Assembly (NCBI RefSeq): GCF_047511655.1 | Contig: NC_133386.1 | Coordinates: 171,017,146-171,081,145 of the forward strand | Length of the DNA: 64,000 bases | Source: Castor canadensis | Lineage: Eukaryota > Chordata > Mammalia > Rodentia > Castoridae | Direction: 5' to 3' | In this document: positions 22,801 to 34,127 of the stretch, piece by piece | Layout: every line of letters starts with the position of its first letter | Numbering within the stretch: position 1 is the stretch's first letter | Notes under the pieces: model-generated | The model's database searches: none | What the model was told of the DNA's origin: nothing | What the model saw: the letters and a program-made list of their open reading frames with translations, nothing else | Position numbers and translations under genes: made by a program

Positions 22801-23036
22801 TCATTATTTTCTAATTATTTTACTACATTCTGCTATTAATGATATTCTTGAGGTCATTTACATCTTTTGTACCTGTAATGATATAAATAGTTTATAACAG
22901 TGCTCCAAAGCACTTTTCTTCTAAACTGCATTCAGTGACATCTTATTATTAGTTTACAATCGATTTTGGTGGTTGTATTAGTTTTTAGTTGCTATGACAA
23001 AACACCTGAAGTTGTATAATATGTAAAGAAAAGAGG

Positions 23037-23345
23037 TTTGTTTGGGTGTAGTGGCTCATGCCTGTAACCCTAATGACTAGGGAGGTAGGGACCAGGAAGA
23101 TCACAGTTTGAAGACAGCCCTGGCAAGAAAAAAAAAGTTAGACCCCCTTCTCAACTAATAAACTGGCACACACTGCAATCCTAACTATTAAGGAACCATA
23201 GGTCTGAGGCCAACTCTGAGCAAAAATGTGAGACCCTACCTGAAAAATAACTAAAAGCAAAAAGGGTTGGGAGTGTGGCTCAAGTGGTAGAGTGCCTGCC
23301 TAGCAAGCTCAAGGCCCTGAGTTCAAACCCCAGTGCCACAAAAGA
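23037..23345 (+). mobile_element. Trimeric B1-B1-ID SINE nested in a MaLR LTR
   Basis: B1-like unit, linker CTTCTCAACTAATAAACTGGC (close to the linker of the copy at 22168), a decayed second B1-like unit, and an ID-like unit GGGTTGGGAGTGTGGCTCAAGTGG. An (AAGG)n-rich tail extends to about 23424. LTR sequence AAAAGAGGT flanks both sides. Confidence 0.8.
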
Positions 23346-23424
23346 AAGAAAGAGAGGAAGGAAGGAAGGAAGGGAGAGAGGGAGGGAAGGCGGAAGGGAA
23401 GAAGGAAGGAAGGGAGAAAAGAGG
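23340..23424. repeat. (AAGG)n polypurine tract
   Basis: A purine-only tract of A, AG and GGAA units apart from a single C, grown from the tail of the trimeric SINE. Confidence 0.93.
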
Positions 23425-23934
23425 TCTGTTACATGGTGATCAGAGTCATAGTGGGAGTCTATGATGGAGGGAGAAATTGCATGGTGAGACAAGAAGCCAG
23501 GCAGTGGTCCCACTAGGCTCCATCTCTGAAAGTTTCCATCACCTTCCACATTGCCACACTAAGGACCAGGCTTCCAACACATGAACACTTGGGAGACAAA
23601 ATACAGCCAAATCATACCAGCGGAGATATTTAGAAATTGGCAAATGCCACAGTATCCTGGCTTGATTTAGTGTTTGGTTCATTGTCTAGACTTAAGGAAG
23701 AGACAGAAAAATGTTAAGAACACAGTTTAAAGTTAAAAACTTTTTGCATTTGTGACTGTTAGATTGTGAACAGCACAAAAGTTTGAAGAAGTACAGCGTT
23801 CGAAGAGTGTTATCTTACACAGTAAGAGGTTGCTCACACCACTGAGGAACAAGTGAAGTCTACTTTTTCCTCACCTGTTAGGGTAATGGAAAACACTGGC
23901 TAATGCTCATGTCAAAACTACACTTGTGTTAAGT

Positions 23935-24152
23935 GCCACTGGCTCAGGCCTGTCATCCTAGCATCCTCCCTAGCTCAAACTTGGGAGTTTGAGATTAGGA
24001 GGATGAAAGTTGAAGGCCAGCATGGGCAAATAGTTTGCAAGGCCCCATCTCCAAGATAATCAGAGTGAAATGGACTAGAGGTGTGGCTCAAGCAGTAGAG
24101 CACCTGCTTTGCAAGCATGAAGCCCTGAGTTCAAACAGCCCCCCCCACAAAG
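23935..24152 (+). mobile_element. Dimeric B1-ID-type SINE
   Basis: AGTGCCACTGGCTCAGGCC...GGACTAGAGGTGTGGCTCAAGCAGTAGAG...GAGTTCAAACAGCC. Confidence 0.82.
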
Positions 24153-24328
24153 AAAAGCAACTACACTTGTCTGTCTGCTGTAATCATTGGTTGACCATGG
24201 TTAAGATTTAGACAAAAATCAACAAAAGCATTTTGTGACAATCAGTTGGCTATATAAGATTTTTTTAAAAAAACTATCATATATCTTATTTATAAGTTGT
24301 ATGCTATATATCACATTCCAATTTAACA

Positions 24329-24364
24329 TACACACACACACACACAAATGTATGTATGTATGTA
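24329..24364. repeat. (AC)n followed by (TATG)n
   Basis: About nine AC units, then four TATG-type units. Confidence 0.9.
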
Positions 24365-24569
24365 CTATATGCATATGTTCTAAGAAAATGGGACAAGCCA
24401 GTTTTTTCTATGCACTACTCTCTAATTTCTACTCTTATACAGTCACTCAACACTTTTGACATCAGATTTGAAGGGTTTTTTTTTTCCCCTGCCATCACAC
24501 ACCAAGCAATTCTCCTGCAATTCTCCAGCAAGCCCAGCTGATTGTCCTCTAATACAATTCAGTTCTGAC

Positions 24570-25285
24570 ACTATCTACCTGGAGATACTGTCGGAACCCA
24601 CAGGTTGAAGCTCAGTTCAGGACTGTCCCTCACTTTGGGTGCCAGTTTCACACACAGTGTGACCTGTGCTTCTGAATAATCAGCCATATGTGGAGGTTCC
24701 CACGATCCGCTTCTTGAGTTCAGTTAATTTGTTAGTGCTGCTCACAGAATTCAGGAAAATATATTGACTGGTTTATTAATAATGATACAGATGAATGGTC
24801 ACATGAAAAGACACAGGAACTGAGGGCTGGAAGTGTCCCCATCACAGAGCTTCCCGTGGAGTTGGAACGTGCCACACTCTGGCTCTTAGATGTTTGCCAA
24901 CCCCAAAGCTCTTCCAAACCAGTCCTTTTGGGACTGGAAGCTTCATTATATAATTGTGACTGATTAAATCATTAACCACTGGTGATCAACTCAACCTTCT
25001 ATACCTCTCCCCTCCCCAGTGGTAGGGGTGGACAGAAACTTCCAGCTCACTAACCACGTGGCTGATTGACCTGGTGCCCAGCTATCATCTGAAACTATCC
25101 AGGAGCCCTCCGAGAGTCACTTCATCAGAACAAAAATGGCTTCTGTCACTCATGAAATCTGACAGGTCTTAAGGGCTCTGTGAAAGGATCTAGGGTCACA
25201 GACCAAACATCAGAATGAAAAGATTCTCCCAGTGCCCTTATCTAACAAGGCTTTAGGAAACAGGGACAAAGACTGAATATGTATA
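24570..25285 (-). mobile_element. Old ERV LTR, antisense
   Basis: GCTGCTCACAGAATTCAGGAAAATA, GGTTTATTAATAATGATACAGATGAATGGTCACATG and ACTGATTAAATCATTAACCACTGGTGATCAACTC match, in order, an old mammalian endogenous-retrovirus LTR. I leave the subfamily open (ERVL or ERV1 type). No viral coding sequence is seen. Confidence 0.55.
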
Positions 25286-25637
25286 TTTCACAACAGTACA
25301 TATAAGTGCACCTTTTCCCCCCACAGAGCTAGCTGTTAAACATTCACCAGCACCATTGCTCTTATATTGCTTCATGGACTTGTCACCTTCTGGAAAAGGT
25401 CTTTGTAGTATGAAATTGGACATTAATGAAATCTGCCATGGTAGATTTGGACAATACAAAGTGCCTACGATTAGAAAAACCAAAAACAAATCACTGTAAC
25501 AAAATTCCCTGTGATAACAGAAGGAGCACAAATCATGGGCTCACTTGTACATCATGCAAAGGAAAATGAAGTTTCTAAGTCACAAGAAGGCTCTTAGTGA
25601 CATCTTTGAATGTGAACTCCAAGAAATGACGATATTG

Positions 25638-25795
25638 AGCCAGGTGTGGTGTTGCATGCCTGTAATCCTAGCACTCAGGAGGCTGCGGTAGAAGGACCAC
25701 AAGTTGGAGGTAAGCCTGGGCTATATAGTGAGTTCAGGAGATCTCAGGGTACATAGTGAGATCCTGTATCAACAACAACAACAACAACAAAAAGA
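25638..25795 (+). mobile_element. B1-like SINE with internal duplication
   Basis: AGCCAGGTGTGGTGTTGCATGCC. The block TATATAGTGAG.TCAGGAGATC is followed by TACATAGTGAGATCCTG. Tail is (CAA)n at 25771-25791. Confidence 0.75.
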
Positions 25796-26149
25796 CAGTG
25801 TCGATGGCACTGAGGAGCTGTGGCAGAGGGAATCCAGGATGATCTTGGCATAGAGCAACCTGGGTATTGATCACCAGCCCTCTCTGGAGTCTGGCCTGCT
25901 AGAGTTTCAGCATGCAGAGACCTAGCACCAGGGCCACAGTGTTGAGCAGAAACTGTCTTTACAGAACTCAGAGTTCAGTGGAGCTAGCAGGCAACACTTG
26001 GGAGCAGATGTACAGAACTCAGGCTCAAGTCTTCACTCTGACTTTTAGCTCCAAAGCTCCAGAAGCCAAGCTATGCTAATGCCCTGAGTTCCAGAAGGCT
26101 TTGGCTTAAAGTCTCAATGTTAGATGAGGTTTCTTTTCTAGAGAAGTAG

Positions 26150-26460
26150 GAGAAGCTTAATGCTAAAAAAAGGAAGAGGGGAAGGGGAAAATGGGGAAGG
26201 AAGAGGAGTAGGAAAAAGACAGTTGTCTGGTCTTTCAAGACCAACATTAAGTTGGTTCAATTCTAGTACCATGGCAAAGATCATGACACTCAACTTTAAA
26301 ACAGAGTGGAGGGAGAAGGGAGATAAAGGAGAAAGATGGAGAAAGTGAATCTAACTAAGATATATTATAAATGCTTTTGTAAATCTCACAGTGTAACCTC
26401 AGTACAACAATAATATGCTAATAAATAAGTAATAAAAAAAGTTTTCTATCTAAAAAAAAA
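26150..26460 (+). mobile_element. L1 3' UTR-type fragment
   Basis: A purine-rich block followed by an AT-rich end with TGCTAATAAATAAGTAATAAAA and an A run, the same end type as the short element at 3004-3126. There is no coding content. Confidence 0.6.
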
Positions 26461-26594
26461 TTAAATAAATAAAAAATAAAACAGAGTGGAATGGGAGTGA
26501 GTATTCTCACAAAGACAAATTTTACCAAGTTTCTAAAAAGCAGTGTCTTGCAGGAGGTAGGAAGGTAAAAAGATATATAAATCTCTCTTTCTCT

Positions 26595-26627
26595 TTCATA
26601 TATATAAGTTTCATATATATAAGTTTA
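26595..26627. repeat. AT-rich tandem duplication
   Basis: TTTCATATATATAAG occurs twice in direct tandem order. Confidence 0.8.
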
Positions 26628-26659
26628 GGCCCAACATGACATAAAACCTCAGTTACTTT

Positions 26660-26845
26660 AATCTAAATTACAGCTCTAGATCTTAGCTAAGTCATTTAAA
26701 CTCTCTGTCTCCAATCTTTAATATCAGTAAAATGCAGACAATAACACCAACCTCACTGGATTATTATTCACATTAAGTGGAAACATACACAAGTTCTCAG
26801 CACATTGCAGGTGGTCAATAAAAGGTAGCCATAATTATTTCTACT
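26660..26845 (+). mobile_element. MIR SINE
   Basis: CTTAGCTAAGTCATTTAAACTCTCTGTCTCCAATCTTTAATATCAGTAAAATG...CAGCACATTGCAGGTGGTCAATAAA. Confidence 0.7.
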
Positions 26846-28758
26846 TAGGCCTTTTAGCCAGAATTAGACCAGTAGTACTAAATACTATATCTTTTAAGTA
26901 TAAAAAGGTACTTGATATCAACTAGGGTTTATTTAATTTTTTTCTCAAAAATTAGCAATTATTTCATCAATGATTTCTGCAGAAAAGTTATTGATGTTCT
27001 TTAGAGTAAGTTACCTAGGACTTGGGAAAAACAAATTTTATTGAACATGTCGTTCTATACAGGTATCATAATTCATTATTTTTATGTTAGCTAAATTTCA
27101 AGCATAATGTATAAGAAGAGATAAATAACTTCAGAAAGACTGGGCAAAGCAAATGTATAAAAATATGTGCGCATTTTAGGAAAAAGTGCCCCTGGCAATC
27201 CAATATGTACCCATAACTACTTCTTTGAATGAACAATTGCCCAATCTCCCATACCCCACAGTGAAAAACCTCTGGGAGAATATTCAAATTCTGTTGCCAA
27301 CTGTGCTCACTTGCCCTAATTTCCAGTTAACTTTAGCATGCCCAGAGGCTACATGGCACTTCCAGATCTTCTAAGGACTTACCAGACAGATACTTCATGT
27401 CCTGATAGATCCTTGGCTCTGTAAGGGCTTGCCTGCCCTAGCCCCAAGCGAGGGTACACACAAGTATTTATGTGTGGCCCTACTTCTTTCCCACAGCCAA
27501 TTAAAGGGGAGGGCCCAATATAAATCAAGTCTTACTTTGAGAAGTACAGAAGTGGGGTTAGTTTTGCTTTTTTCATGAGGACTGATAGGTTGAATTAGTG
27601 TCCACTCTGGATCATTAGCCTCCTCTGAAGACCCTGTAGAGTTCTTTGTGCCTCTCTATGACAGTGGTACCAGAGGGGAAATTCCACCGGCACTCCCTGA
27701 AGGGTTGGGCTCTGACTCACAATGCCACTCATTTTCCGACAGCAGTTCCTGAGTTCTGTTTAGACTGAATTTCTAACATTATCCTTTCCACACTAGCGAG
27801 AAGTGTTTCTTCCTGAAACACTAGACAAGTGACTTGTCCCTCCACTAGCAGACGAGCAGCAAATAAATGATAGCTAGGAGTGATTCATGAACATATGTGA
27901 TTCCACCCCTCCCTCACCCCCGCCCAGTCCGGAAACTTTACAAACAGTAAGGGAGAAGGAAATCTGAGAGAGACCATAACACCCTAACGTCAACAAAGTC
28001 AGAACTTTGGAGCTTTGTGATTCTGGAGTTAAAGATTCAAAAAGATTCCCAGAATTCAAACCAGTCTCAATGAAGCTTATCTTGTGAGAGTATCTCAAAT
28101 TTCAGTTCTAAGACCCCTTTCCAAATGTTTTCAAGGAGAACCTTGGTAATGATTGGAATCCCTGCTATTCAATTGGGTAAGGCCATAGAGCATCAAGATA
28201 AGGGTAACTCTGACTTCACTTGTGTTCTAGCTTGTGAAGTCTGAGACCTAAGATTTATCAGCAGATCTGTGTCATTGCTGTCCTAATCAAGTTGGCTATG
28301 CCTGGCAGTCCATGGGTGCTTCCAGCTCCATTGCTGTTTGTCACTGGAGCCAGACACAATCTGATATCATTCACTACTGGGACTTCACAAGTCCAAACCT
28401 TAAGAATCCTCCCAGGGTACATCTTTGCAGGCCTCTAATTCCACTGGACTCAGTATAAATATTTTCCTGTTCACAAGGTAGCAATACTCGGTGGTGGACC
28501 TGAAAGGGATGTTCCATAGTAGATTCCTGGTCCCAGTGGTATGTTCTCTGGGACTAAGTCGCATCATTGGAATTAAAATCAGACCTTCACATGGTCCCCA
28601 GGCTTAATGTACTGAGGTTACTGGTGTCACGTTGACACCACCTATGGTGAGTGGAGTGGTGTCCATTGACCGAGAGCCTGACATCCTTCAGGAGATGGTT
28701 GGGACTAATCCACTCTGGCTTTTCATCCCTGTTTTCATTGTAGCATTTGTCATCAGTC
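26846..28758. other. Repeat-poor intergenic stretch
   Basis: About 1.9 kb without a recognised SINE or L1. The part at 28240-28720 has the mixed base composition of old retroviral or other ancient sequence, but I cannot assign it. Confidence 0.4.
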
Positions 28759-28759
28759 T

Positions 28760-28945
28760 TTCATTACCTTAGTGGTCTGAAAGTGTGGCCCTTGGACCAG
28801 CAGCATCCACATGATTTGGAATCTTTTAATGAAATTTTCAGGTCCCACCCTACATCTACTCCATCAGAAACCATGGAGCCAGGTTCTAAGAATCTATGTT
28901 CTACAAGCCCTCCCTATGATTCTGACATGCATTAAAGTGTGATCA
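28760..28945 (+). mobile_element. MER5A-like hAT DNA transposon
   Basis: AGTGGTCTGAAAGTGTGGCCCTTGGACCAGC...TCAGGTCCCACCCTACATCTACTCCATCAGAA follows MER5A. Its right end is ATTCTGACATGCATTAAAGT. Confidence 0.75.
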
Positions 28946-29404
28946 TGAACACAACCTCACCACCATCGCCATAATCCTAGCTATTTCCTGATCCTGACAA
29001 AGTTACCACTGTTCTAATGCTCCCTGCTCTCCTATATACACTTAAGAACAAGGTCAAGGTCAAGAACTACCTATACCAATTTTCATAAAAGCTGCTACCC
29101 AAACCCTCTGACTACCTCTTTCCTCCCTACTGCCTCAGACCCTTCTTGTAGCTTCCCACGGTCTAGTACGTAAAGGGTTAATGCCAGTCACAGGAAAGGT
29201 CCCCCTCACCCTCTCCTACACCAGACTAATGTTCATTCTAACTGGATGGTGTCCAGTTGTTAAATATTTTTTACTAAGACCCACCTCAGCTAAAGGCAAC
29301 AGATTTTTTTAGTCTCCATCTTTTTTTTCAATTTCTGAGCTTTTATTTTAGATTTAAATTTTGAGCATATTTAATTTGTTATTGTCACATAAATTTCATA
29401 CATT

Positions 29405-29625
29405 TATTTTCTTTTTGGAGGGATTTCAGTTTGAACTCAGGGCTTCACGCTTACAAGATAGGGACTCTACCACTTGAGCCATGCCTCCAGTTCATTTTGC
29501 TCTGGCTATTTTGGAGATAAGGTCACATGAACCATTTGCCTGGGCTGGCCTTGAACCACAATCATCCCAATCTCAACCTCTCAAATAGATAAGACTATAG
29601 GTGTGAGCCTCCTGGCAGTGAATAT
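29405..29625 (-). mobile_element. Dimeric B1-ID-type SINE, antisense
   Basis: TTTGGAGGGATTTCAGTTTGAACTCAGGGC...GCCATGCCTCCAG...GTGTGAGCCTCCTGGCAG. Confidence 0.82.
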
Positions 29626-29869
29626 AATTTTAATATAACCAAGTGAATTAACATTTTTCTTTCCCATAGAAACATACATATAATTTTTTAAGTGAAAGTA
29701 AATAATAATAGGAGTCTAGATGCAAAAAGAAAACCTCCCTCACCTATGAATTCACAAACCATAGCTATTATATGTACACTTTGAATTGAACATTCTAAAA
29801 TCATCAAAATTTCCATAAAGGCTTCCACTAGTCTAATCAAATTTTCTTCTTAAACTATACTTTTCCATC

Positions 29870-29884
29870 AATAGTTTTTCAAAA
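29870..29884. repeat. Target-site duplication, left copy, of the 0.9 kb L1
   Basis: AATAGTTTTTCAAAA, identical to 30776-30790. Confidence 0.9.
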
Positions 29885-30002
29885 AGGAACCCTCTTACAC
29901 TGTTGGTGGGAATGTAGACTAGTACAACCACTCTGGAAAAAAATTTGGAGGCTACTTAAAAAGCTGGACATCGATCTACCATTTGATCCAGCAATACCAC
30001 TC

Positions 30003-30293
30003 TTGGGGATATACCCAAAACACTGTTACTCCAGAGGCACCTGCACATCCATGTTTATTGTGGCACTATTCACAATAGCCAAGTTATGGAAACAGCCAAG
30101 ATGCCCCACCACCAACGAATGGATTAAGAAAATGTGGTATCTATACACAATGGAATTTTATGCAGCCATGAAGAAGAACAAAATGTTATCATTTGCTGGT
30201 AAATGGATGGAATTGGAGAACATCATTCTGAGTGAGGTTAGCCTGGCCCAAAAGACCAAAAATCGTATGTTCTCCCTCATATGTGGACATTAG
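30003..30293 (+). pseudogene. Tail of L1 ORF2
   Basis: 97 codons including the stop, matching the end of the ORF2 frame in the L1 at 39108-41363 with few differences (for example PTTNEW against PSTDEW). It is a fragment of a retrotransposon gene, not an independent gene. Confidence 0.93.
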
Positions 30294-30662
30294 ATCAAGG
30301 GCAAACACAACAAGGGGATTGGACTATGAGCACATGATAAAAGCGAGAGCACACAAGAAAGGGGTGAGGCTAGGTAAGACACCTAAAAAACTAGCTAGCA
30401 TTTGTTGCCCTTAACGCAGAGAAACTAAAGCAGATACCTTAAAGCAACTGAGGCCAATAGGAAAAGGGGAACAGGTACTAGAGAAAAGGTTAGATCAAAA
30501 AGAATTAACCTAGAAGGTAACACCCACGCACAGGAAATCAATGTGAGTCAATGCCCTGTATAGCTATCCTTATCTCAACCAGCGAAAACCCTTGTTCCTT
30601 CCTATTATTGCTTATACTCTCTCTATAACAAAATTAGAAATAAGGGCAAAATAGTTTCTGCT

Positions 30663-30726
30663 GGGTATTGGGGGGGGAGAGGGAGGGGGCGGAGTGGGTG
30701 GTAAAGGAGGGGGTGGGGGCAGGGGA
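30663..30726 (+). repeat. G-rich polypurine tract of the L1 3' UTR
   Basis: Multiple runs of three to eight G separated by A, T or short spacers, a likely G-quadruplex former. G-rich tracts are a conserved feature of mammalian L1 3' UTRs. The counterpart in the other L1 is the C-rich tract at 38671-38731. Confidence 0.8.
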
Positions 30727-30775
30727 GAGAAATGAACCAAGCCTTGTATGCACATATGAATAATAAAAGAAAAAA

Positions 30776-30790
30776 AATAGTTTTTCAAAA
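30776..30790. repeat. Target-site duplication, right copy, of the 0.9 kb L1
   Basis: AATAGTTTTTCAAAA directly after the A-rich tail of the L1, identical to 29870-29884. Confidence 0.9.
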
Positions 30791-30794
30791 TGTC

Positions 30795-31425
30795 TAAGTC
30801 AGTCTCATTTTAAAAAGCACAACTGAAAAACAAACAACAACAATAAAAATCAAAATTTAAATGCACTTGTTGAGTTCTTGATAAATTAGGTTGCCCCCCA
30901 CCAAGGACTCCACCCATTCTCCCTCATCCCCGTGGGCCAAATTCTTCAGTTTTATGTCCAACACAAATACTTTTTTGACACCTGACTTCTATTCTCCATT
31001 TTCACTGTTCAGGATCATTTAATTCTTTGAAAGAGTTTCTTCCTTTGATTTTTTGCAATGTCATACTTTCCTCTTTGGGTTTCTTTTTCCTTATACTTCT
31101 CAGTATTCCATACTGGATTTTCCATCCACATAACCTTTAAGTGTTGGTGTTGTTCTAAGTCCCTTCTCTTTAATATCAGAATAAATTTCAATATTCAATA
31201 TTCTCACATACAGGTAGCTTTAATTGCTACCTATATGTGAATGAATCCCACATTGAGTGTTTAACCAAGACCTCTCTTCTGAACTCTGGGCTTGACTCAA
31301 ATGTCTGCTTAGCAAATCCATTTGGTAGTCTCATAACCCCTACAAATGTAACATGTATAAAATTGAACTTTCTTCTAGCACCCCATCTGCTGGTCCTTCT
31401 GCTGCAATGGTTCTACTATCCATCC
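30795..31425. other. No gene recognised
   Basis: AT-rich sequence leading into the LINE2 block. It may be the decayed upstream part of that LINE2. Confidence 0.35.
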
Positions 31426-31429
31426 AATG

Positions 31430-31775
31430 CACAAATCAGAAACTTAGGAGTCATCTGTGATTCTTCTTTCTTCCTTAGCACCTTCTCACATTCAGTCAAT
31501 TACCATGTTCTATTTATTCCATCTCTGCAATACAGTATGTGGAATGTACACATATTAAATCCATTGTGATCTCTCCAAATCTCCTACCAGACCTTGCTTC
31601 AAACTAACATCACCTTTATAATTAGAGTGGCCTCTTATATTCCTGCCTCCATATTTTCCTCCCTCCAATCTATTTTCTGCAAAGCAGCCAGAGTGATCTT
31701 TTAAAAATGCAAATCTGATTAGACCAATATATCTCATTTCACTCTCCTGAGGTTCAAAATGAGGTCACATTCCTC
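31430..31775 (+). mobile_element. LINE2 fragment
   Basis: AACTTAGGAGTCATCTGTGATTC and later TTCTGCAAAGCAGCCAGAGTGATC match conserved LINE2 blocks in order. A related block is at 32750-32830. Confidence 0.65.
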
Positions 31776-31779
31776 TCAA

Positions 31780-32560
31780 TGTTCAAATCAGATGACTTGG
31801 AGCCTTCAGCTTGTCTCCCTTGTGTGATAACTTCAGATTCCAAAAGTTCAGATTGTCCTAAGAAATAGAACTAGAAAATTTGCTGAGATTCTTCTTGCTT
31901 GCTGTGACTGTCAGTAAAACACCAGATTCTGCCTGGTTCCTATGTCCTTTTGTGGATCTTATTCATTGCTGTATGATCTGCTATGACCAGACAACCAGGG
32001 TAATCCTTATTCAGTGAAAGAAAATGTTTCGATGACCCTAGGGCCCAAGAGTGTTCCCATTCTAGAAGTAAAGAAAAAAATCTTTCTTTCAAAGTAATGC
32101 GTTCAGCTATCTATGATAGCTCGGTGCCATGGTAGGCCTGGGATCTAAATGTTCAATTTCTTCCCTTATACATCTTTTTTAGTTCTCATACACATGGATA
32201 AGTTGTGCTGGTAGGTGTCAGAATCTGCTTTTATTCTCCAAGGCAAAGCCTTAATGACTTTGTGAATTACAGCATGCAAATTAATTTGTTTCTGCTCAAG
32301 TCTACTCCAGTGGTACACAGGACTAAGTGCATATGGTGCCACAAGAGTTAGGCAGCCTGGACCCCAACAAATCGGGAGGCACCTGAAGCCTATGGAATTA
32401 TTTCAAGGGTGTCGTTGCCTCAGTTCATTTTTAACCAAAATGTCTCTGGCACCCTCTAATGTCTCTTTGGTTGGTGGCCTGACCACTAAATCAAGCTAGA
32501 AACATAGGAATCCCAGAAGCTACCTTCTTCTTCAGCCCTCACATCTAATCATCCCCTTAT
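31780..32560. other. No gene or repeat recognised
   Basis: Nothing that can be named. Confidence 0.4.
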
Positions 32561-32561
32561 C

Positions 32562-32645
32562 ATTTTTTTTTCTGTGGGGGGGTACTAGGTTTGAACTCAG
32601 AGCCTCACACTTGTTAGGCAGATACTCTACCACTTGAACCCCCCA
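32562..32645 (-). mobile_element. ID-like SINE, antisense
   Basis: TTTCTGTGGGGGGGTACTAGGTTTGAACTCAGAGCC...CCACTTGAACCCC. Confidence 0.75.
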
Positions 32646-32744
32646 ATCCTTGATGACTGTGAATACCCTTAGACTCCTACTCTGATACTGTAACTGTTCT
32701 GTTACCATTTTAATTAGTTCCTACAGGTCACCTGACTCACTTTC

Positions 32745-32832
32745 CAATCTAACTTTTATATTGTATCCATTGTTCTTTCTAAAATATACATCTGATCCTG
32801 CCACTCTACTTCTTAAAGCTCTTTAATCAGTC
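32745..32832 (+). mobile_element. LINE2 fragment
   Basis: Short block ending TCTGATCCTGCCACTCTACTTCTTAAAGCTC, similar to the LINE2 piece at 31680-31770. Cut off by the following SINE. Confidence 0.5.
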
Positions 32833-32859
32833 TCCATTTTCTATTGTAAAGAAAGGATT

Positions 32860-33100
32860 TTTTTGTTGTTTTTGGCAGCACCAGGGTTTGAACACAGGGG
32901 CTCACACTTGCTAGAGAGGCACTCTTACCACTTGAGACTCTCTGTTAGCCCTTTTTATGTGTGGGTTTTTGTTTTGTTTTGTTTTGTTTTGAGATAGGGT
33001 CTCTCGAACTATTTGCATGGTGCTGGCTTTGAACCAAGATTTTCCTGATGTCCACCTCTTGAGTAGCTAGGATTATAGGTGTGAGCCACTGGTGCCCCGG
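32860..33100 (-). mobile_element. Dimeric SINE, antisense, with target-site duplication
   Basis: GGCAGCACCAGGGTTTGAACACAGGGGC...GAGCCACTGGTGCCCCGG. AAAGAAAGGATT occurs on both sides (about 32847-32858 and 33102-33113). Confidence 0.86.
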
Positions 33101-33114
33101 CAAAGAAAGGATTC

Positions 33115-33840
33115 TCAATCTGAGGTCCATGAACCAGGAGTCAGTGGCTGAGCATCAGAACGTGTGAATTAGCTACAGAATTTTATATGTGCATTTTTCC
33201 AATGAGATGGTCCATAGTTTTAATAAGAGCATCAGGGGGATAAATTTCCATTACAAGAATAAGACCTATATTTCAAGCTGTTTAACTGGGATGAAAGGGG
33301 TTTTCATGAACTGATCACTGCTTCTCTGGTCAGTCTTAACCATCTCAGCTCCCTCCCTTAATCATCCCCAATTAATGCTCTAACAGTATAGAACTACTTA
33401 TGATTTCTAAAACACATGGTATGATTTTATGCTACCATTTGCTTTGAGGCATACTGTTTCTTCTGCTTGCCTTATTTCTTTTCTTTACCCACTTTTGTCT
33501 GCTTGTGAAAATTGTCTTCCAAAATCCAGCTTTGGCAACATTCTAGAAAGCTTTTTTCTGATTCCCTTCCATAGAAGTTAAGCACTCTCACTTATAGGTT
33601 ATCTATGTTCCTGATACAGGCTTCTGATTTTGCCCATAAAAAACTGAAATATCTTACATTGAGGTTTTTTTAATGAATTATAATATACTCACTTAATGTG
33701 AGTTTGACAAAATGAAAACATCTGTGATCAAGAGAGAATATTACCAGGACTTCAAAAGCTCCTCTTCTGCTTCATTCTCCCTTGTTACCTAACCCCAAAG
33801 GTCACTACTGTTCAGATTTCTTTTGCATAGATTAGTTTAC
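33115..33840. other. No gene or repeat recognised
   Basis: AT-rich sequence with no frame of note. Confidence 0.4.
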
Positions 33841-33841
33841 C

Positions 33842-33940
33842 CTTTTTTTTTTTTTTTTTTTGTGGTACCAGGGATCAAACCCAGGGCCTCCTCATGCATA
33901 CTAGCCAATCACTCAACCACCGAGCTACATCCCAAGCCCC
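33842..33940 (-). mobile_element. ID-like SINE, antisense
   Basis: 18-base T run, GTGGTACCAGGGATCAAACCCAGGGCC...GAGCTACATCCC. AGTTTAC flanks both sides. Confidence 0.78.
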
Positions 33941-34127
33941 AGTTTACTTATTTTTATTGATTTAGATCCTTAGCTGTCTGGTTTCTTTGTATTATGTATG
34001 TATGTTGGATTCATTCACATTGTTGTTCATTGCTATAAAACAATCTATTAAGTAAATATACCATTTACTTTTCCTACAGTTGATAAACATTTGTGTTCTT
34101 TCCAGTTAGGTAGTAAGAACAATACTG

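Larger units (their letters stand above)
22975..23640 (-). mobile_element. MaLR-type (MST/MLT) LTR, antisense, split by a trimeric SINE
   Basis: TGTATTAGTTTTTAGTTGCTATGACAAAACACC, then AAAGAAAAGAGGTTTG at 23026. After the SINE comes AGAAAAGAGGTCTG at 23415, continuing to CAACACATGAACACTTGGGAGACAAAATACAGCC. The AAAAGAGGT.TG duplicate marks the SINE insertion site. Solo LTR without coding sequence. Confidence 0.75.
29885..30775 (+). mobile_element. Young 5'-truncated LINE-1 insertion, same subfamily
   Basis: An 890-base L1 3' end on the + strand. It carries the last ~130 codons of ORF2 (an intact stretch at 30003-30293, ending ...SLICGH) and the 3' UTR with a G-rich tract (about 30669-30726) and AATAAAAG before an A run. 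A perfect 15-base target-site duplication, AATAGTTTTTCAAAA, lies at 29870-29884 and 30776-30790. Over the shared region it reads almost the same as the - strand L1 at 38.6 kb, so both come from one young subfamily. Confidence 0.94.

Noticed and set aside
31237..31569. 110-codon + strand frame
   Set aside because: The second half is LINE2 sequence and the first half is AT-rich with no homologue I can name.
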